Made by a program: the position numbers and the translations under genes. DNA of 64,000 nucleotides from Sphingomonadales bacterium. Lineage in GTDB: Bacteria > Bacteroidota > Bacteroidia > NS11-12g > UBA955. The notes beneath the pieces were generated by a model. The model was not told the origin of the DNA and made no database searches. It was given only the letters and a program-made list of their open reading frames with translations. This document shows, one piece after another, positions 36,626-46,510 of this stretch. Each line of letters opens with the position of its first letter. Position 1 is the first letter of the stretch. Location of the stretch: assembly GCA_016872175.1 (NCBI GenBank), contig VHBA01000004.1, positions 1-64,000 of the forward strand, given 5' to 3'.

Positions 36626-39600
36626 TTAGAGTTTATTGCCATAAACATCAAGAAACTGAACAGATTTTACTTGCTCATTCATCCATACACCCGGTCTTGA
36701 GGCTGATAAATAGCCCCAACCATGCGATAGATTTTCCACGCGTGATCCGCCATTTTTCAGGAAAACCTTTGCCCTTGCAGCTTTTGTGGGTGAAGCAATA
36801 AACTTCATGTTATTTTTACTAAGTCTGAATGCCTTGGAATTGCTATTGTTTTGCGTTGCAACCAAGCATAATGATTTTCCCGGAAAATCCATCCATACGA
36901 GCGATTTAGCATCTCCATCCACAACAAAGCCATTTTCTCTTCCATGGCTGAAACTGAACCCTTTTCCATTATTGTTATAGAGAACAAATCCTGACATAGC
37001 ATCATCCCTACCATACTCGACCTTTGGAGCGTAACTGTTACCAATACCAATAATATCCAAAAATCCGTTTCCATCTACATCTGCTGAGGCAATACCGTAT
37101 AACGGTCCTGACTGCGCAAGCCTGGGCAACGTCTCAACGCCAAAGGAACCTCCGTTGTTTCTTAGCAATAAACTATTAAACTGAGATGCACGCATATTAT
37201 TATTTTTTAAGTTATTGTCTCCAAAAATTTCTTGTACAGTTTTTCCGGCAAAGGAGGCATACGTTGTGAATCTTTTCTTCATAAACAAAGGGTAGGCAAC
37301 TCCCATTTCATCTAGTTCATGAATGGGATATTCTTTTCGGTCTTTGCTGTAGGTTAGCCAGAAATCAACATTCCCGCTTTGGTCCAGATCAGTCCAGTAT
37401 ATTTTAACGTTATTTTCCTCAGTAGCCTGAAAAAACGAATTCATACCTTTATTTCCTGCAATAATATCAAGGTCTTCATCATTGTCTATATCTACTGCCA
37501 TTAAGCTATTATACCAACCCGGAATACCTACCGTTCCTGCCTCTCCGGTCTGGTTTACCAGCTTGCTGCCATTATTGGCCAGAAAGGCTACAGGCATCCA
37601 CTCTCCTGAAACAATAAGGTCCATTTTGTTATCGTTGTTATAATCGCAGAAAACAGCAGCACAAACCATCCCAGGCTGGTATAAGTCAGGAGCGGCATAT
37701 TCTGTCACATCCACATACACACCTTTATTATTTTGAAGAAGGTAGCTTCTTATTTTTACATCGGGGAAACTCCCGGGTTTAAGGCGCCCACCAACAAATA
37801 AATCCAGATCGCCGTCACCATCAATATCACCGGCAGCTACACATGCACCACTTGCATTAAGGTCTGGTATGGCACCTGTCCTTTCAGTAAAATTGCCTTT
37901 ACCGTCATTGAAATACAATCTATGTTTATATGCATGATTAGGGAAACCATATTCACTGCCGCCTGCTGCCATATAAATGTCATTATCACCATCTGCATCC
38001 GCATCATAAATCAAACAACCCAATACATCCACATTATTCATTGATTTCCATGGTTGAGATGGAGATACAGTGAGCTTTCCATCTTTGGTTTGAAGGTAAA
38101 GCATAGAACCACTGCTTTCTCTGGCATTGCTTATCAATAGGTCCGTAAGTCCGTCTCCGTTCACATCTCCGGTTGAACTACCGGGTCCTAACATGGAATA
38201 TCGGTGGGGAATAAGAGGCTCTCGTTTAAAATCGGGATTATCGCCTTCCTTATGAATAAAGTTTAGACCTATTTCTCCTGTTATTTCTTCAAATGTATAA
38301 GTTTCCTTTTGTGTATAATCCCATTTTCCTGCTGCATTATTTTCATCAACCTCAAGAACCTGGTTTGACTTTACATTATTAAAAACCTGAAACTCTCCAT
38401 TGGGCCAAATTACGGTTAATTTTTTCAGAACGGACTGTTCTCCAAGGCCTATGTGAACTAACGGCTCCGTAGCACTTTGGTAACCTCTGGATTGTTGCAT
38501 TTCTGCAATTTGCTGGCCTGAATCGGTATCTGTAATAATTTTACAACCAATACCGTATCGGTTATTCTTTTTACCCCCTTTACATTTTATCCGGAGATAA
38601 TTTTTGTCAGGTCCAATATTTTTGTATACATGGGCTGCATCGCCCTGATTACAAACAATAAGATCTAGCTTGCCGTCTGCATTTAGGTCAGCATAAGTAG
38701 CACCTGAACTTAGCGTCGGCTCTTCAAGCCCCCACTGTTGGGTGACATTGGAAAAACTGTAATTACCGGTGTTTTTATAGGCATAATTAGAAAGCTTTTC
38801 GAAAGGGAGTTTTTCAAGTATTTCTTTGTGGTTAATGGTGGTGCCATAAGCCAGTTTTTCAGCTTCAATCTCTGAAATATTAAGCTTTGAGGCTATTTCT
38901 TTTATGGTAGGCTCTCTGTTTAGTTCGCTTTTCAATATGTTAAGAGGTTTTTTCAACTGCTGATCTTTTCGTTGTTGAAACAACATGAAATCCAGGTTGG
39001 TGACATCACGGTAATATCCATTTGTAATAAACAAATCCGGGTTGCCATCATTGTCATAATCAGCAAACAGGGGGCTCCAGCTCCAGTCGGTTCTGGCTAC
39101 CCCATTCAGATAAGCTAAATCTGCAAAATGACCTTTAAAATTGGTTTGTAAATTGTTGTGCATATATTGATAACCGTATCCACTGCGCAGCGCCGTGGTA
39201 AAGAAATCATACTTTTTGGGTCCTGCCAGTAAACCAAATCTTCTTGGATCTTCAGAAAGCATGTCTACAGTAAACAAATCCATCCAACCGTCTTTGTTGT
39301 AATCTGCTGCATCTGCCCCCATACTATTCGCACTGCTATGTTTGAAATTAGAATTAAACTGATTTTTAAAAGTACCATCGCCATTGTTTATGTAATAATA
39401 ATCCGGCACATGGTAGTCATTACAGATGTATAGATCTGTAAAACCATCTTTGTTGAAGTCTGCAGCTGTGGCACTTAAGCAGTATCCCATAGTATTAACA
39501 CCGGCAGCTTCACTTACGTCGGTAAATTTTTTACCGTCATTCACAAACAAATGCTGCTGGCTTTTTTCATCCCTGTGTAGAGCAGGGGTAAAGGGTGTGG

Positions 39601-40216
39601 CAATGTCAGCAAAAAATCTGTCGGCATGATTACCCAGATACATATCAAGATCACCATCATTATCCATATCGAAAAAGGTGGCACATGTAGCATTGCCCGG
39701 GTCATCAACGCCCCATTCGGCAGCTTTTTCCGTGAATGTCAGGTTACCGTTGTTGATGAAAAGCAAATTTCGTTTACGATCTTTATTTTTATCAGGTCCG
39801 CTGCGGCAGATATAAATATCCTGAAACCCATCATTATTCACATCGGCCAGGCTAATTCCACTCATCCAGTATGCGGTTTTTAATCCAGCTTTTTCTGTGA
39901 TGTCCTCGAAGGTGAAATTTCCCTTGTTGAGATAAAGCACTGCTGGTTTTTCATTACCGGTAAAGATGATTTCGGGCAATCCATCATTGTTTAAATCTCC
40001 GGTTGCAACCCCATTTCCATTGAAAAGATAATGATATGTAAACTGATTAAGTGTATCATTTTCAGGAATTGTATTCACAAAGGTGATACCGGTTTCTTCG
40101 GGTTTGGTTAACTCAAAGATAGCCTCCTGTTCATCATCGGTTTTTTCGCATGAAGTAAAGATTGACAAGGCGGAAAGTGTGAAGCAGGCAGAAATGAAAA
40201 ACGGAATATTACGCAT
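36626..40216 (-). CDS. VCBS/FG-GAP repeat plus ASPIC/UnbV domain lipoprotein (CRTAC1-like), 1196 aa
   Basis: Many DxNxDGxxDL repeats (DLNNDGLPEIIF, DVNNDGFQDIYI, DMDNDGDLDMYL...); PLVHIGLGEQSVLKKLTVIWPNGEFQVF ASPIC/UnbV-like; TSCEKTDDE lipobox. Confidence 0.9.
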   Translation of the reverse strand: MRNIPFFISACFTLSALSIFTSCEKTDDEQEAIFELTKPEETGITFVNTIPENDTLNQFTYHYLFNGNGVATGDLNNDGLPEIIFTGNEKPAVLYLNKGNFTFEDITEKAGLKTAYWMSGISLADVNNDGFQDIYICRSGPDKNKDRKRNLLFINNGNLTFTEKAAEWGVDDPGNATCATFFDMDNDGDLDMYLGNHADRFFADIATPFTPALHRDEKSQQHLFVNDGKKFTDVSEAAGVNTMGYCLSATAADFNKDGFTDLYICNDYHVPDYYYINNGDGTFKNQFNSNFKHSSANSMGADAADYNKDGWMDLFTVDMLSEDPRRFGLLAGPKKYDFFTTALRSGYGYQYMHNNLQTNFKGHFADLAYLNGVARTDWSWSPLFADYDNDGNPDLFITNGYYRDVTNLDFMLFQQRKDQQLKKPLNILKSELNREPTIKEIASKLNISEIEAEKLAYGTTINHKEILEKLPFEKLSNYAYKNTGNYSFSNVTQQWGLEEPTLSSGATYADLNADGKLDLIVCNQGDAAHVYKNIGPDKNYLRIKCKGGKKNNRYGIGCKIITDTDSGQQIAEMQQSRGYQSATEPLVHIGLGEQSVLKKLTVIWPNGEFQVFNNVKSNQVLEVDENNAAGKWDYTQKETYTFEEITGEIGLNFIHKEGDNPDFKREPLIPHRYSMLGPGSSTGDVNGDGLTDLLISNARESSGSMLYLQTKDGKLTVSPSQPWKSMNNVDVLGCLIYDADADGDNDIYMAAGGSEYGFPNHAYKHRLYFNDGKGNFTERTGAIPDLNASGACVAAGDIDGDGDLDLFVGGRLKPGSFPDVKIRSYLLQNNKGVYVDVTEYAAPDLYQPGMVCAAVFCDYNNDNKMDLIVSGEWMPVAFLANNGSKLVNQTGEAGTVGIPGWYNSLMAVDIDNDEDLDIIAGNKGMNSFFQATEENNVKIYWTDLDQSGNVDFWLTYSKDRKEYPIHELDEMGVAYPLFMKKRFTTYASFAGKTVQEIFGDNNLKNNNMRASQFNSLLLRNNGGSFGVETLPRLAQSGPLYGIASADVDGNGFLDIIGIGNSYAPKVEYGRDDAMSGFVLYNNNGKGFSFSHGRENGFVVDGDAKSLVWMDFPGKSLCLVATQNNSNSKAFRLSKNNMKFIASPTKAARAKVFLKNGGSRVENLSHGWGYLSASRPGVWMNEQVKSVQFLDVYGNKL

Positions 40217-40256
40217 ACTGCAAACTTACTAAATCGGCATGATTGTTTTGTATAGT

Positions 40257-40937
40257 TCAGCGGTTCTTTATTGCCCTCAGCATGTGTTTTTTCCCCGGCG
40301 GACCAGGAAGGCGCTGTAGGGTAAAACCGGCAGAAATTAATGCTCGTTTTACAATGCCGGCGCTGCTGTATGTTACCAGAATGCCTTCCGGATTCAAACG
40401 GCTGTGTAGTGCTTTAAAAATCACCGGGGTCCACAGTTCAGGTTGGACAGACGGAGCAAAAGCATCGTAAAATATTATATCATAGGTTGAATAGTGTTCA
40501 AATTCAGCTATGTCGACATTGAGTTTAGTCAAAATGAATGAATTGTCAACATTTCGGGTGCTATTCCATGCTGCCTGCTGAATATTATTCCATGCAGTTA
40601 AAGAATCCAGTCGATTTTCAATAAAGGAGGGTACAGGTAAAAAGTCAACAGAAACCGGAAACTTTTCAATGCTTATGAAATGAACTATTTTATTGTATTC
40701 CTGCGCGTATGTCCATGCCAGATATGCATTTAAGCCAGTACCAAAACCCATTTCAAAAACGTGAATCACTTCTTTTTGAATCATGGAAAGACCTTGTTTT
40801 ATATATACATAATTACTTTCCGTTTGGGCGCCAAATTCAGAATGGTAGTTTTCATTTAATTCAGAATTATAAATGGTGTAACTGCCATCAGGAGTAGATT
40901 TAATGGAAAGATAGCGCTGGTCAGCGACGTTTTTCAT
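40257..40937 (-). CDS. mnmD: tRNA (mnm5s2U34)-methyltransferase MnmD
   Basis: FEMGFGTGLNAYLAW; IIFYDAFAPSVQPELWTPVIFKALHSRLNPEGILVTYSSAGIVKRALISAGFTLQRLPGPPGKKHMLRA. Confidence 0.9.
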   Translation of the reverse strand: MKNVADQRYLSIKSTPDGSYTIYNSELNENYHSEFGAQTESNYVYIKQGLSMIQKEVIHVFEMGFGTGLNAYLAWTYAQEYNKIVHFISIEKFPVSVDFLPVPSFIENRLDSLTAWNNIQQAAWNSTRNVDNSFILTKLNVDIAEFEHYSTYDIIFYDAFAPSVQPELWTPVIFKALHSRLNPEGILVTYSSAGIVKRALISAGFTLQRLPGPPGKKHMLRAIKNR

Positions 40938-42195
40938 CTACTTTCAGAAATAAAAACAGCAAAAGTGTAAAGGCCCACAGACTGCTTCCACCAAAACTTA
41001 TGAAGGGGAGGGGTATACCAATGACAGGGACAATCCCTATGGTCATACCGATATTGATGGCTAAATGAAAAAACAAAATACAGATCACTCCATATCCTAG
41101 AACACGTCCAAATGCTGTAGATTGTCGCTCTGCCAGACTTATAAGTCTGTATAATAACCCAAAATAAAGACCAAAGAATACCAGTACCCCTGCAAAGCCC
41201 CATTCCTCACCAATCGTGCAGAAAATAAAATCTGTATGTTGCTCGGGCACAAATCCCATTTTGGTTTGAGTGCCTTTAAGAAATCCACGTCCTACAAATT
41301 GCCCTGCACCAATAGCAATTCGCGATTGCTCGAGGTTATACCCCATATTTCTTGTGTCCTGTTTTAGGTTTAGTACAAGTTCAATTCGGTCTCGCTGGTA
41401 TCCTTTCAAAATTTTTGTATACGCGAAGCCCACTGCAATACTAAAAATTGCACTTGAGGCAGCAACAACCAAAGTGGCAATGATTAGTTGCTTGTTCTTT
41501 CTGCCGAAGTAAATAATAATTCCGGTAATGGTTGACAGGATGCTCATTGTCCATAAATGACTAATTCCGGTGGCTTCCATAACAATTCGAGCTATGGCAA
41601 TAATCAAAAGCCAGACAGCACTGAGTAGGATCCAGCCTGGTAAGCCTTCACGGTATAGAACAAGAAAAAAAGATAGGAAAACCAATGCGCTGCCTGTGTC
41701 ATTTTGTGCCAGAATGAGTAACATTGGTAACAGAAATAGTAACAATGTGATAACTACATTTCGGGTTCCCTTGAAACGAATACCATAAGTGCCTAAATAT
41801 TTGGCAATAGCCAGCGCAGTGGCCACTTTGGCAAATTCACTTGGCTGAATGCCGAAACCTCCAAAACCAAACCAGCTTTTTGCTCCAGAAACTTCTTTTC
41901 CTAAAAATAGTACTGCAATATTCAGAAAAATGGCAAAACCATAAAACCCATAAGCAAAATAATCTATTATTGCCACGTTGGCAAAAGCGATTGTGAGTAT
42001 AATTATAATAGCTCCACCAATCCAGATGAGCTGCCGGCCAGCTACAGAGGAAAATGTAAACTGAAACGTCTGATTTACTTCTGATGTTGCAGAATAAATA
42101 CTGATTAGACCAATTAGCACCAACAGCACATAGAGCCATACAGCTATCGTATCCAAGACCGGATTTTCTTCTCTGCTTGAATAGGTTCTGCTCAT
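40921..42195 (-). CDS. rodA: Rod shape-determining protein RodA (SEDS family)
   Basis: QPSEFAKVATALAIAKYL; ILAQNDTGSALVFLSFF; AIGAGQFVGRGFLKGTQTKMGFVPEQHTDFIFCTIGEEWGF. Confidence 0.96.
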   Translation of the reverse strand: MSRTYSSREENPVLDTIAVWLYVLLVLIGLISIYSATSEVNQTFQFTFSSVAGRQLIWIGGAIIIILTIAFANVAIIDYFAYGFYGFAIFLNIAVLFLGKEVSGAKSWFGFGGFGIQPSEFAKVATALAIAKYLGTYGIRFKGTRNVVITLLLFLLPMLLILAQNDTGSALVFLSFFLVLYREGLPGWILLSAVWLLIIAIARIVMEATGISHLWTMSILSTITGIIIYFGRKNKQLIIATLVVAASSAIFSIAVGFAYTKILKGYQRDRIELVLNLKQDTRNMGYNLEQSRIAIGAGQFVGRGFLKGTQTKMGFVPEQHTDFIFCTIGEEWGFAGVLVFFGLYFGLLYRLISLAERQSTAFGRVLGYGVICILFFHLAINIGMTIGIVPVIGIPLPFISFGGSSLWAFTLLLFLFLKVDEKRR

Positions 42196-42198
42196 GAT

Positions 42199-44034
42199 TT
42201 AATAAACCGTGGATGTTTTAATACGATCCAGCATGTCCGGACGCTGTGGCTCTTTGCCCCTGTTAAGATAGTTTTCAATCATTAAATTAGCAATTGGTGC
42301 TGCCCAGGTTGCGCCGTACCCACCATTTTCAACAATCACTGCTATGGCAATTTTTGGTTTGTCTCTTGGCGCAAAGGCAATATAGAGTGAGTGGTCTTCT
42401 CCATGCGGGTTTTGGGCAGTTCCAGTCTTTGCGCATATGACAATATCATTAATTCCGGTTCCAAAGGCGGTTCCACCTGGTTTTGTCACCATTTCCATTC
42501 CGTCAATAATCCAGTCGTAATATAACTCTCCTACAGATGCGAAATGTTTCTTTTTATATTCATCAGGCAGGTATTTATTCGAACCAATGCCTTTTACAAG
42601 ATGGGGCGTTATAAACCAACCCTTATTGGCGATGGTAGCAGCACAGTTTGCCATTTGTATAGGAGTTAGCAGAATTTCCCCCTGTCCGATTGCAAGCGAA
42701 ATGATCATACTGCTTTTCCAGTTTTTTCCGTGTCGTTTATCAAGCTGTTTTATGCTGGGAACATTTCCTTTGTTTTCACCGGGAAGGTCTACTCCCAGCT
42801 TATTTCCTAATCCAAAACTATGAAGGTGTTTTTCTAAAGCAGCATAGCCCGATTTAACATTCTGATATTTTGGATTATCAATGATATCGCGGAAAACCTG
42901 ACAATAATAAGCATTGCATGAAATGCCTATACTGCCTTTCAAATCAGTTGGTGAACCATGGGGGTGACATCCAACAGTCAAACTACCAAGATGATAACCT
43001 CCGCTACATCCATGTAAGGTAGCTTGTTTTAATACGCCTTCCTGACAACCGATTAACGCCATCACTGTTTTAAATGTGGATCCTGGCGGATAAACCCCTT
43101 TAATTGCTCTGTTGTATAATGGTTTTTTAGGGTCTATTAATAGTTGACGGAAAGATTTAGCACGCGATTCTCCAACCAACAAGTTAGGATCATAGTCCGG
43201 TTTATTAATCAGTGCGAGTATTTCACCAGTAGACGGTTCAATGGCAATAACACTTCCTCTTTTGTTTGCCAGTAAGCTTTCGCCAAATTCCTGCAGATCA
43301 AAATCAATACTGCTGTAAAAATCCGGACCTGCCTGTGCGGGTGAATTGAATTCGTTGTCCTTGGCTTCACCACGTTCTGTGTAGGTTCTGTCTTGCCAAA
43401 CGGTCTTCACGCCTTTTACACCTCTTATATAAGCTTCATATGTATTTTCTATTCCTGTTACCCCCACAAGGTCGCCGGGTCTGTAATACGGATCTTTTGC
43501 CAGTAATTTTTTACTGGCCTCACCAAGATATCCTAATATATGTGCTCCTCCTTTTACCGCGTATAGTCGGTCTGTTTTGGGTTCAACTGAAAATCCCGGA
43601 AAACGGTAGAGGTTTTCCTGTACGGCACTGTATTGATCTTTACTTAGATTACTCATGAAAACTGCCGATCCATTAAAAACATTGTTTTTTTGTCTCTTTT
43701 TGGAGTTCTCTTTGGCTGTCTGCATGAATTTATGGTATTCAGTACCGGTGATGCCCATTATTTCACAGAATGCAGCAGTGTCAATATCTTTGGTTTTAGA
43801 TGGAAAAACCACCAAATCGTATATGGCAATATTGTGTACTAAAAGCTTGCCATTACGGTCATATATTATACTTCGGTCAGGATAAATTGGTATTTTATTA
43901 AGTGCATTGTTAATTGCTTTTTGCTCATATTGGTTATCAATTATCTGCAGCTGAAAAATTTTTACAAGGTAAACAATTGCTACCAGACTTAAGAGTCCAA
44001 CATATACAAATTTTCTGTTGCGATGCAAATCCAT
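42199..44034 (-). CDS. mrdA: Penicillin-binding protein 2
   Basis: GVYPPGSTFKTVMALIG SxxK; SIGISCNAYYCQ SxN; CAKTGTAQNPHG KTG motif; start taken as MDLHRNRKF at 44034 (44052 also possible). Confidence 0.95.
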   Translation of the reverse strand: MDLHRNRKFVYVGLLSLVAIVYLVKIFQLQIIDNQYEQKAINNALNKIPIYPDRSIIYDRNGKLLVHNIAIYDLVVFPSKTKDIDTAAFCEIMGITGTEYHKFMQTAKENSKKRQKNNVFNGSAVFMSNLSKDQYSAVQENLYRFPGFSVEPKTDRLYAVKGGAHILGYLGEASKKLLAKDPYYRPGDLVGVTGIENTYEAYIRGVKGVKTVWQDRTYTERGEAKDNEFNSPAQAGPDFYSSIDFDLQEFGESLLANKRGSVIAIEPSTGEILALINKPDYDPNLLVGESRAKSFRQLLIDPKKPLYNRAIKGVYPPGSTFKTVMALIGCQEGVLKQATLHGCSGGYHLGSLTVGCHPHGSPTDLKGSIGISCNAYYCQVFRDIIDNPKYQNVKSGYAALEKHLHSFGLGNKLGVDLPGENKGNVPSIKQLDKRHGKNWKSSMIISLAIGQGEILLTPIQMANCAATIANKGWFITPHLVKGIGSNKYLPDEYKKKHFASVGELYYDWIIDGMEMVTKPGGTAFGTGINDIVICAKTGTAQNPHGEDHSLYIAFAPRDKPKIAIAVIVENGGYGATWAAPIANLMIENYLNRGKEPQRPDMLDRIKTSTVY

Positions 44035-44035
44035 A

Positions 44036-44548
44036 TTATCTGATACCGGCAATTATTTTGTATAAAAGTATCAATAGAAATGATCCAACACTGCTAACAA
44101 TGGAAACCAATAGTACCGGGAAAAATGAGTAAATAGAGGAAAAGTCCAGGGTGAAATAAATCCAGTGATGCAAAAATGTCAGAAAAAACAGGTACAAGGC
44201 ATAGAACCTGAAATTTTTATAAACAGGAGTCAGATAACGAAACCCTTGTAATTGAATGGCATCGGTATCAAGAATTTTTGTGTCAACTATTATTCGTGTA
44301 AAAGCAAGGGTTGAACAAGCTGCAGCATGCAAGCCGCCGCTATTATTAAGGGCATCAAGAAATAAACCCGAAAAAAAAGCTGTAAGCAATATTAAATATC
44401 GATTGTATGTAAAGGGCAAAAGAAAAACAAATAACACGTAAGGCATGGGTTTTAACCAAGTACCAAAATTTATTTCCTGTATGAGGAAAAACTGAAATAA
44501 TATAAGAAGGACTGCCCCAAAAAGATACCTTAAAAGATCAATTGCCAC
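44036..44548 (-). CDS. mreD: Rod shape-determining protein MreD
   Basis: 170-aa multi-TM protein between mreC and mrdA. Confidence 0.85.
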   Translation of the reverse strand: MAIDLLRYLFGAVLLILFQFFLIQEINFGTWLKPMPYVLFVFLLPFTYNRYLILLTAFFSGLFLDALNNSGGLHAAACSTLAFTRIIVDTKILDTDAIQLQGFRYLTPVYKNFRFYALYLFFLTFLHHWIYFTLDFSSIYSFFPVLLVSIVSSVGSFLLILLYKIIAGIR

Positions 44549-45374
44549 GTTTTGCCCTCCTGTTTAGTGTGTCTATCTGAGAAGAATGACGGTAATTTAC
44601 TACATATACATGGCTGAGTTTACGAAAATCAGTAGATAATTTAACGTCAATATCGTAAAAGCTACTTCCACCGGACTGTTTTACATTGAGTATTTTACCA
44701 ATAGGAACTCCTGACGGAAACTTCACTGAATAGTTGCTAGTCACTACTTCCATACCCGTTGCAATTTTTTCAAACCTACTAACTCCATTTAATTGTATTA
44801 CTGTGGGGTCTTTTCCATTCCAACTGACTGACCCATCTCTGAAATTGGCCGCAGGTATCATGGGGGTGGCTTTAAATTGTGAGTTTATGACAGACAAAAC
44901 CAATGAAAAATCTGGTGAAACATCGATTACAATTCCTGCAATGCCGGATGGACTCAAAACAGCCATGTCTTTCTTAACGCCCTGGTTACTGCCTTTATCA
45001 ATGGTGATGAAGTTGTTTTGAAGGTGAGTAGTGAACTGCACGACATTGGCAGTCAGGTAGGAGTATTTTTTATTTCCTGAAGAATCTTTTGCAATAAATT
45101 GCTGAGTGTCAGAAAACTTCCTGTTTTCGTTTGAAGATTCCTTTAGTTTATTATTTTCTTCTAAAAGCGCTTTGTTTACATCGGCCAATTTAAAATAGTC
45201 TGTGATATCGGTTTTTATTCGAGACATACCATTAAAAAAGGCACTGCTTGTATTAAAGTAATAACTTTGCTGGTATATATTAAATCTGACTACCTGGCCT
45301 GTACTAAAAATCATTAACAGCAGGTAGACTATCAGAAACAGGTTTTTCCTTATAAATCTGATCAGAAAAACCAT
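44538..45374 (-). CDS. mreC: Rod shape-determining protein MreC
   Basis: VVQFTTHLQNNFITIDKGSNQGVKKDMAVLSPSGIAGIVIDVSPDFSLVLSVIN; position after mreB. Confidence 0.92.
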   Translation of the reverse strand: MVFLIRFIRKNLFLIVYLLLMIFSTGQVVRFNIYQQSYYFNTSSAFFNGMSRIKTDITDYFKLADVNKALLEENNKLKESSNENRKFSDTQQFIAKDSSGNKKYSYLTANVVQFTTHLQNNFITIDKGSNQGVKKDMAVLSPSGIAGIVIDVSPDFSLVLSVINSQFKATPMIPAANFRDGSVSWNGKDPTVIQLNGVSRFEKIATGMEVVTSNYSVKFPSGVPIGKILNVKQSGGSSFYDIDVKLSTDFRKLSHVYVVNYRHSSQIDTLNRRAKRGN

Positions 45375-45384
45375 TTTTCACTAA

Positions 45385-46410
45385 TTAGGCAGTCATCAAG
45401 AATTTGAATTTTCCGATGTTTCTCAGGGCAATGCCTGTGCCACGCACAACAGCTCTCAAAGGGTCTTCAGCAATAGAAACCCGCAATTTTGTTTTGGCAC
45501 CTATGCGCTTATCCAAGCCTCTAAGCAAGGCTCCTCCGCCAGTTAGCCAAATACCATTGGTTAAAATATCTGCACTAAGTTCGGGAGGCGATTGTTCAAG
45601 CGCCCTAAGAATGGCCTCTTCAATCTTCATTACACTTTTGTCCAATGATCTGGCTACCTCAGAATAACTTACCATGATCTGTTTAGGTATGCCGGTCATA
45701 AGATCTCTGCCAAATACAGGGTAATCCTCAGGAGGGTTATCAAGCTCCTGCAATGCGCTTCCAATATGGATTTTGATTTTTTCAGCGGTTCGCTCACCGA
45801 TTAAAAGATTATGTTCCCTGCGCATGAATTCAACAATATCCAGGTTAAATTCATCACCTGCTACCCGAATACTTTCGTCGCAAACAATACCGCCAAGGGC
45901 AATGATAGCGATTTCGGTGGTACCACCACCAATATCAATTATCATGTTGCCTTGTGGCTGAACTACATCTATACCTATACCTACGGCAGCTGCCATGGGT
46001 TCATGAATTAAATATACTTCCTTGGCTCCAGATCTTTCTGCACTGTCTTTAACAGCTCTTTTTTCTACTTCTGTGATACCTGAAGGTATGCAGATAACCA
46101 TTTTCAACTGAGGAGAAATCCACTTTTGTTTTTGGTTAATCATCTTAATCATGCCTCTAATCATATGTTCTGCGGCCTGAAAATCTGCGATTACACCATC
46201 TTTAAGCGGGCGAATAGTTTTAATGCCTTCGTTTTCCTTTCCGAACATCTGCATGGCCTCTTTACCAATGGCAATGACATTGCCGGTGGCTTTTTCCAAG
46301 GCTATTATGGATGGTTCATCTACCACCACTTTATCTTTGTGTATTATTAGCGTGTTGGCCGTTCCGAGGTCAATAGCGAGTTCCTGTGTCAGAAAACTGA
46401 ATAAGCCCAT
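45385..46410 (-). CDS. mreB: Rod shape-determining protein MreB
   Basis: AIDLGTANTLIIHKDKVVVDEPSIIAL; IIDIGGGTTEIAIIALGGIV; IWLTGGGALLRGLDKRI. Confidence 0.97.
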   Translation of the reverse strand: MGLFSFLTQELAIDLGTANTLIIHKDKVVVDEPSIIALEKATGNVIAIGKEAMQMFGKENEGIKTIRPLKDGVIADFQAAEHMIRGMIKMINQKQKWISPQLKMVICIPSGITEVEKRAVKDSAERSGAKEVYLIHEPMAAAVGIGIDVVQPQGNMIIDIGGGTTEIAIIALGGIVCDESIRVAGDEFNLDIVEFMRREHNLLIGERTAEKIKIHIGSALQELDNPPEDYPVFGRDLMTGIPKQIMVSYSEVARSLDKSVMKIEEAILRALEQSPPELSADILTNGIWLTGGGALLRGLDKRIGAKTKLRVSIAEDPLRAVVRGTGIALRNIGKFKFLMTA

Positions 46411-46510
46411 TTTTTAGTTTGGATATCAGTCTGCAAAATAAACATAAAACTTGCTACTTTCTCGTATTTTGAGATAAAAAATTTAGCTGCAATTCTTTGG
46501 GAAAGCCATC

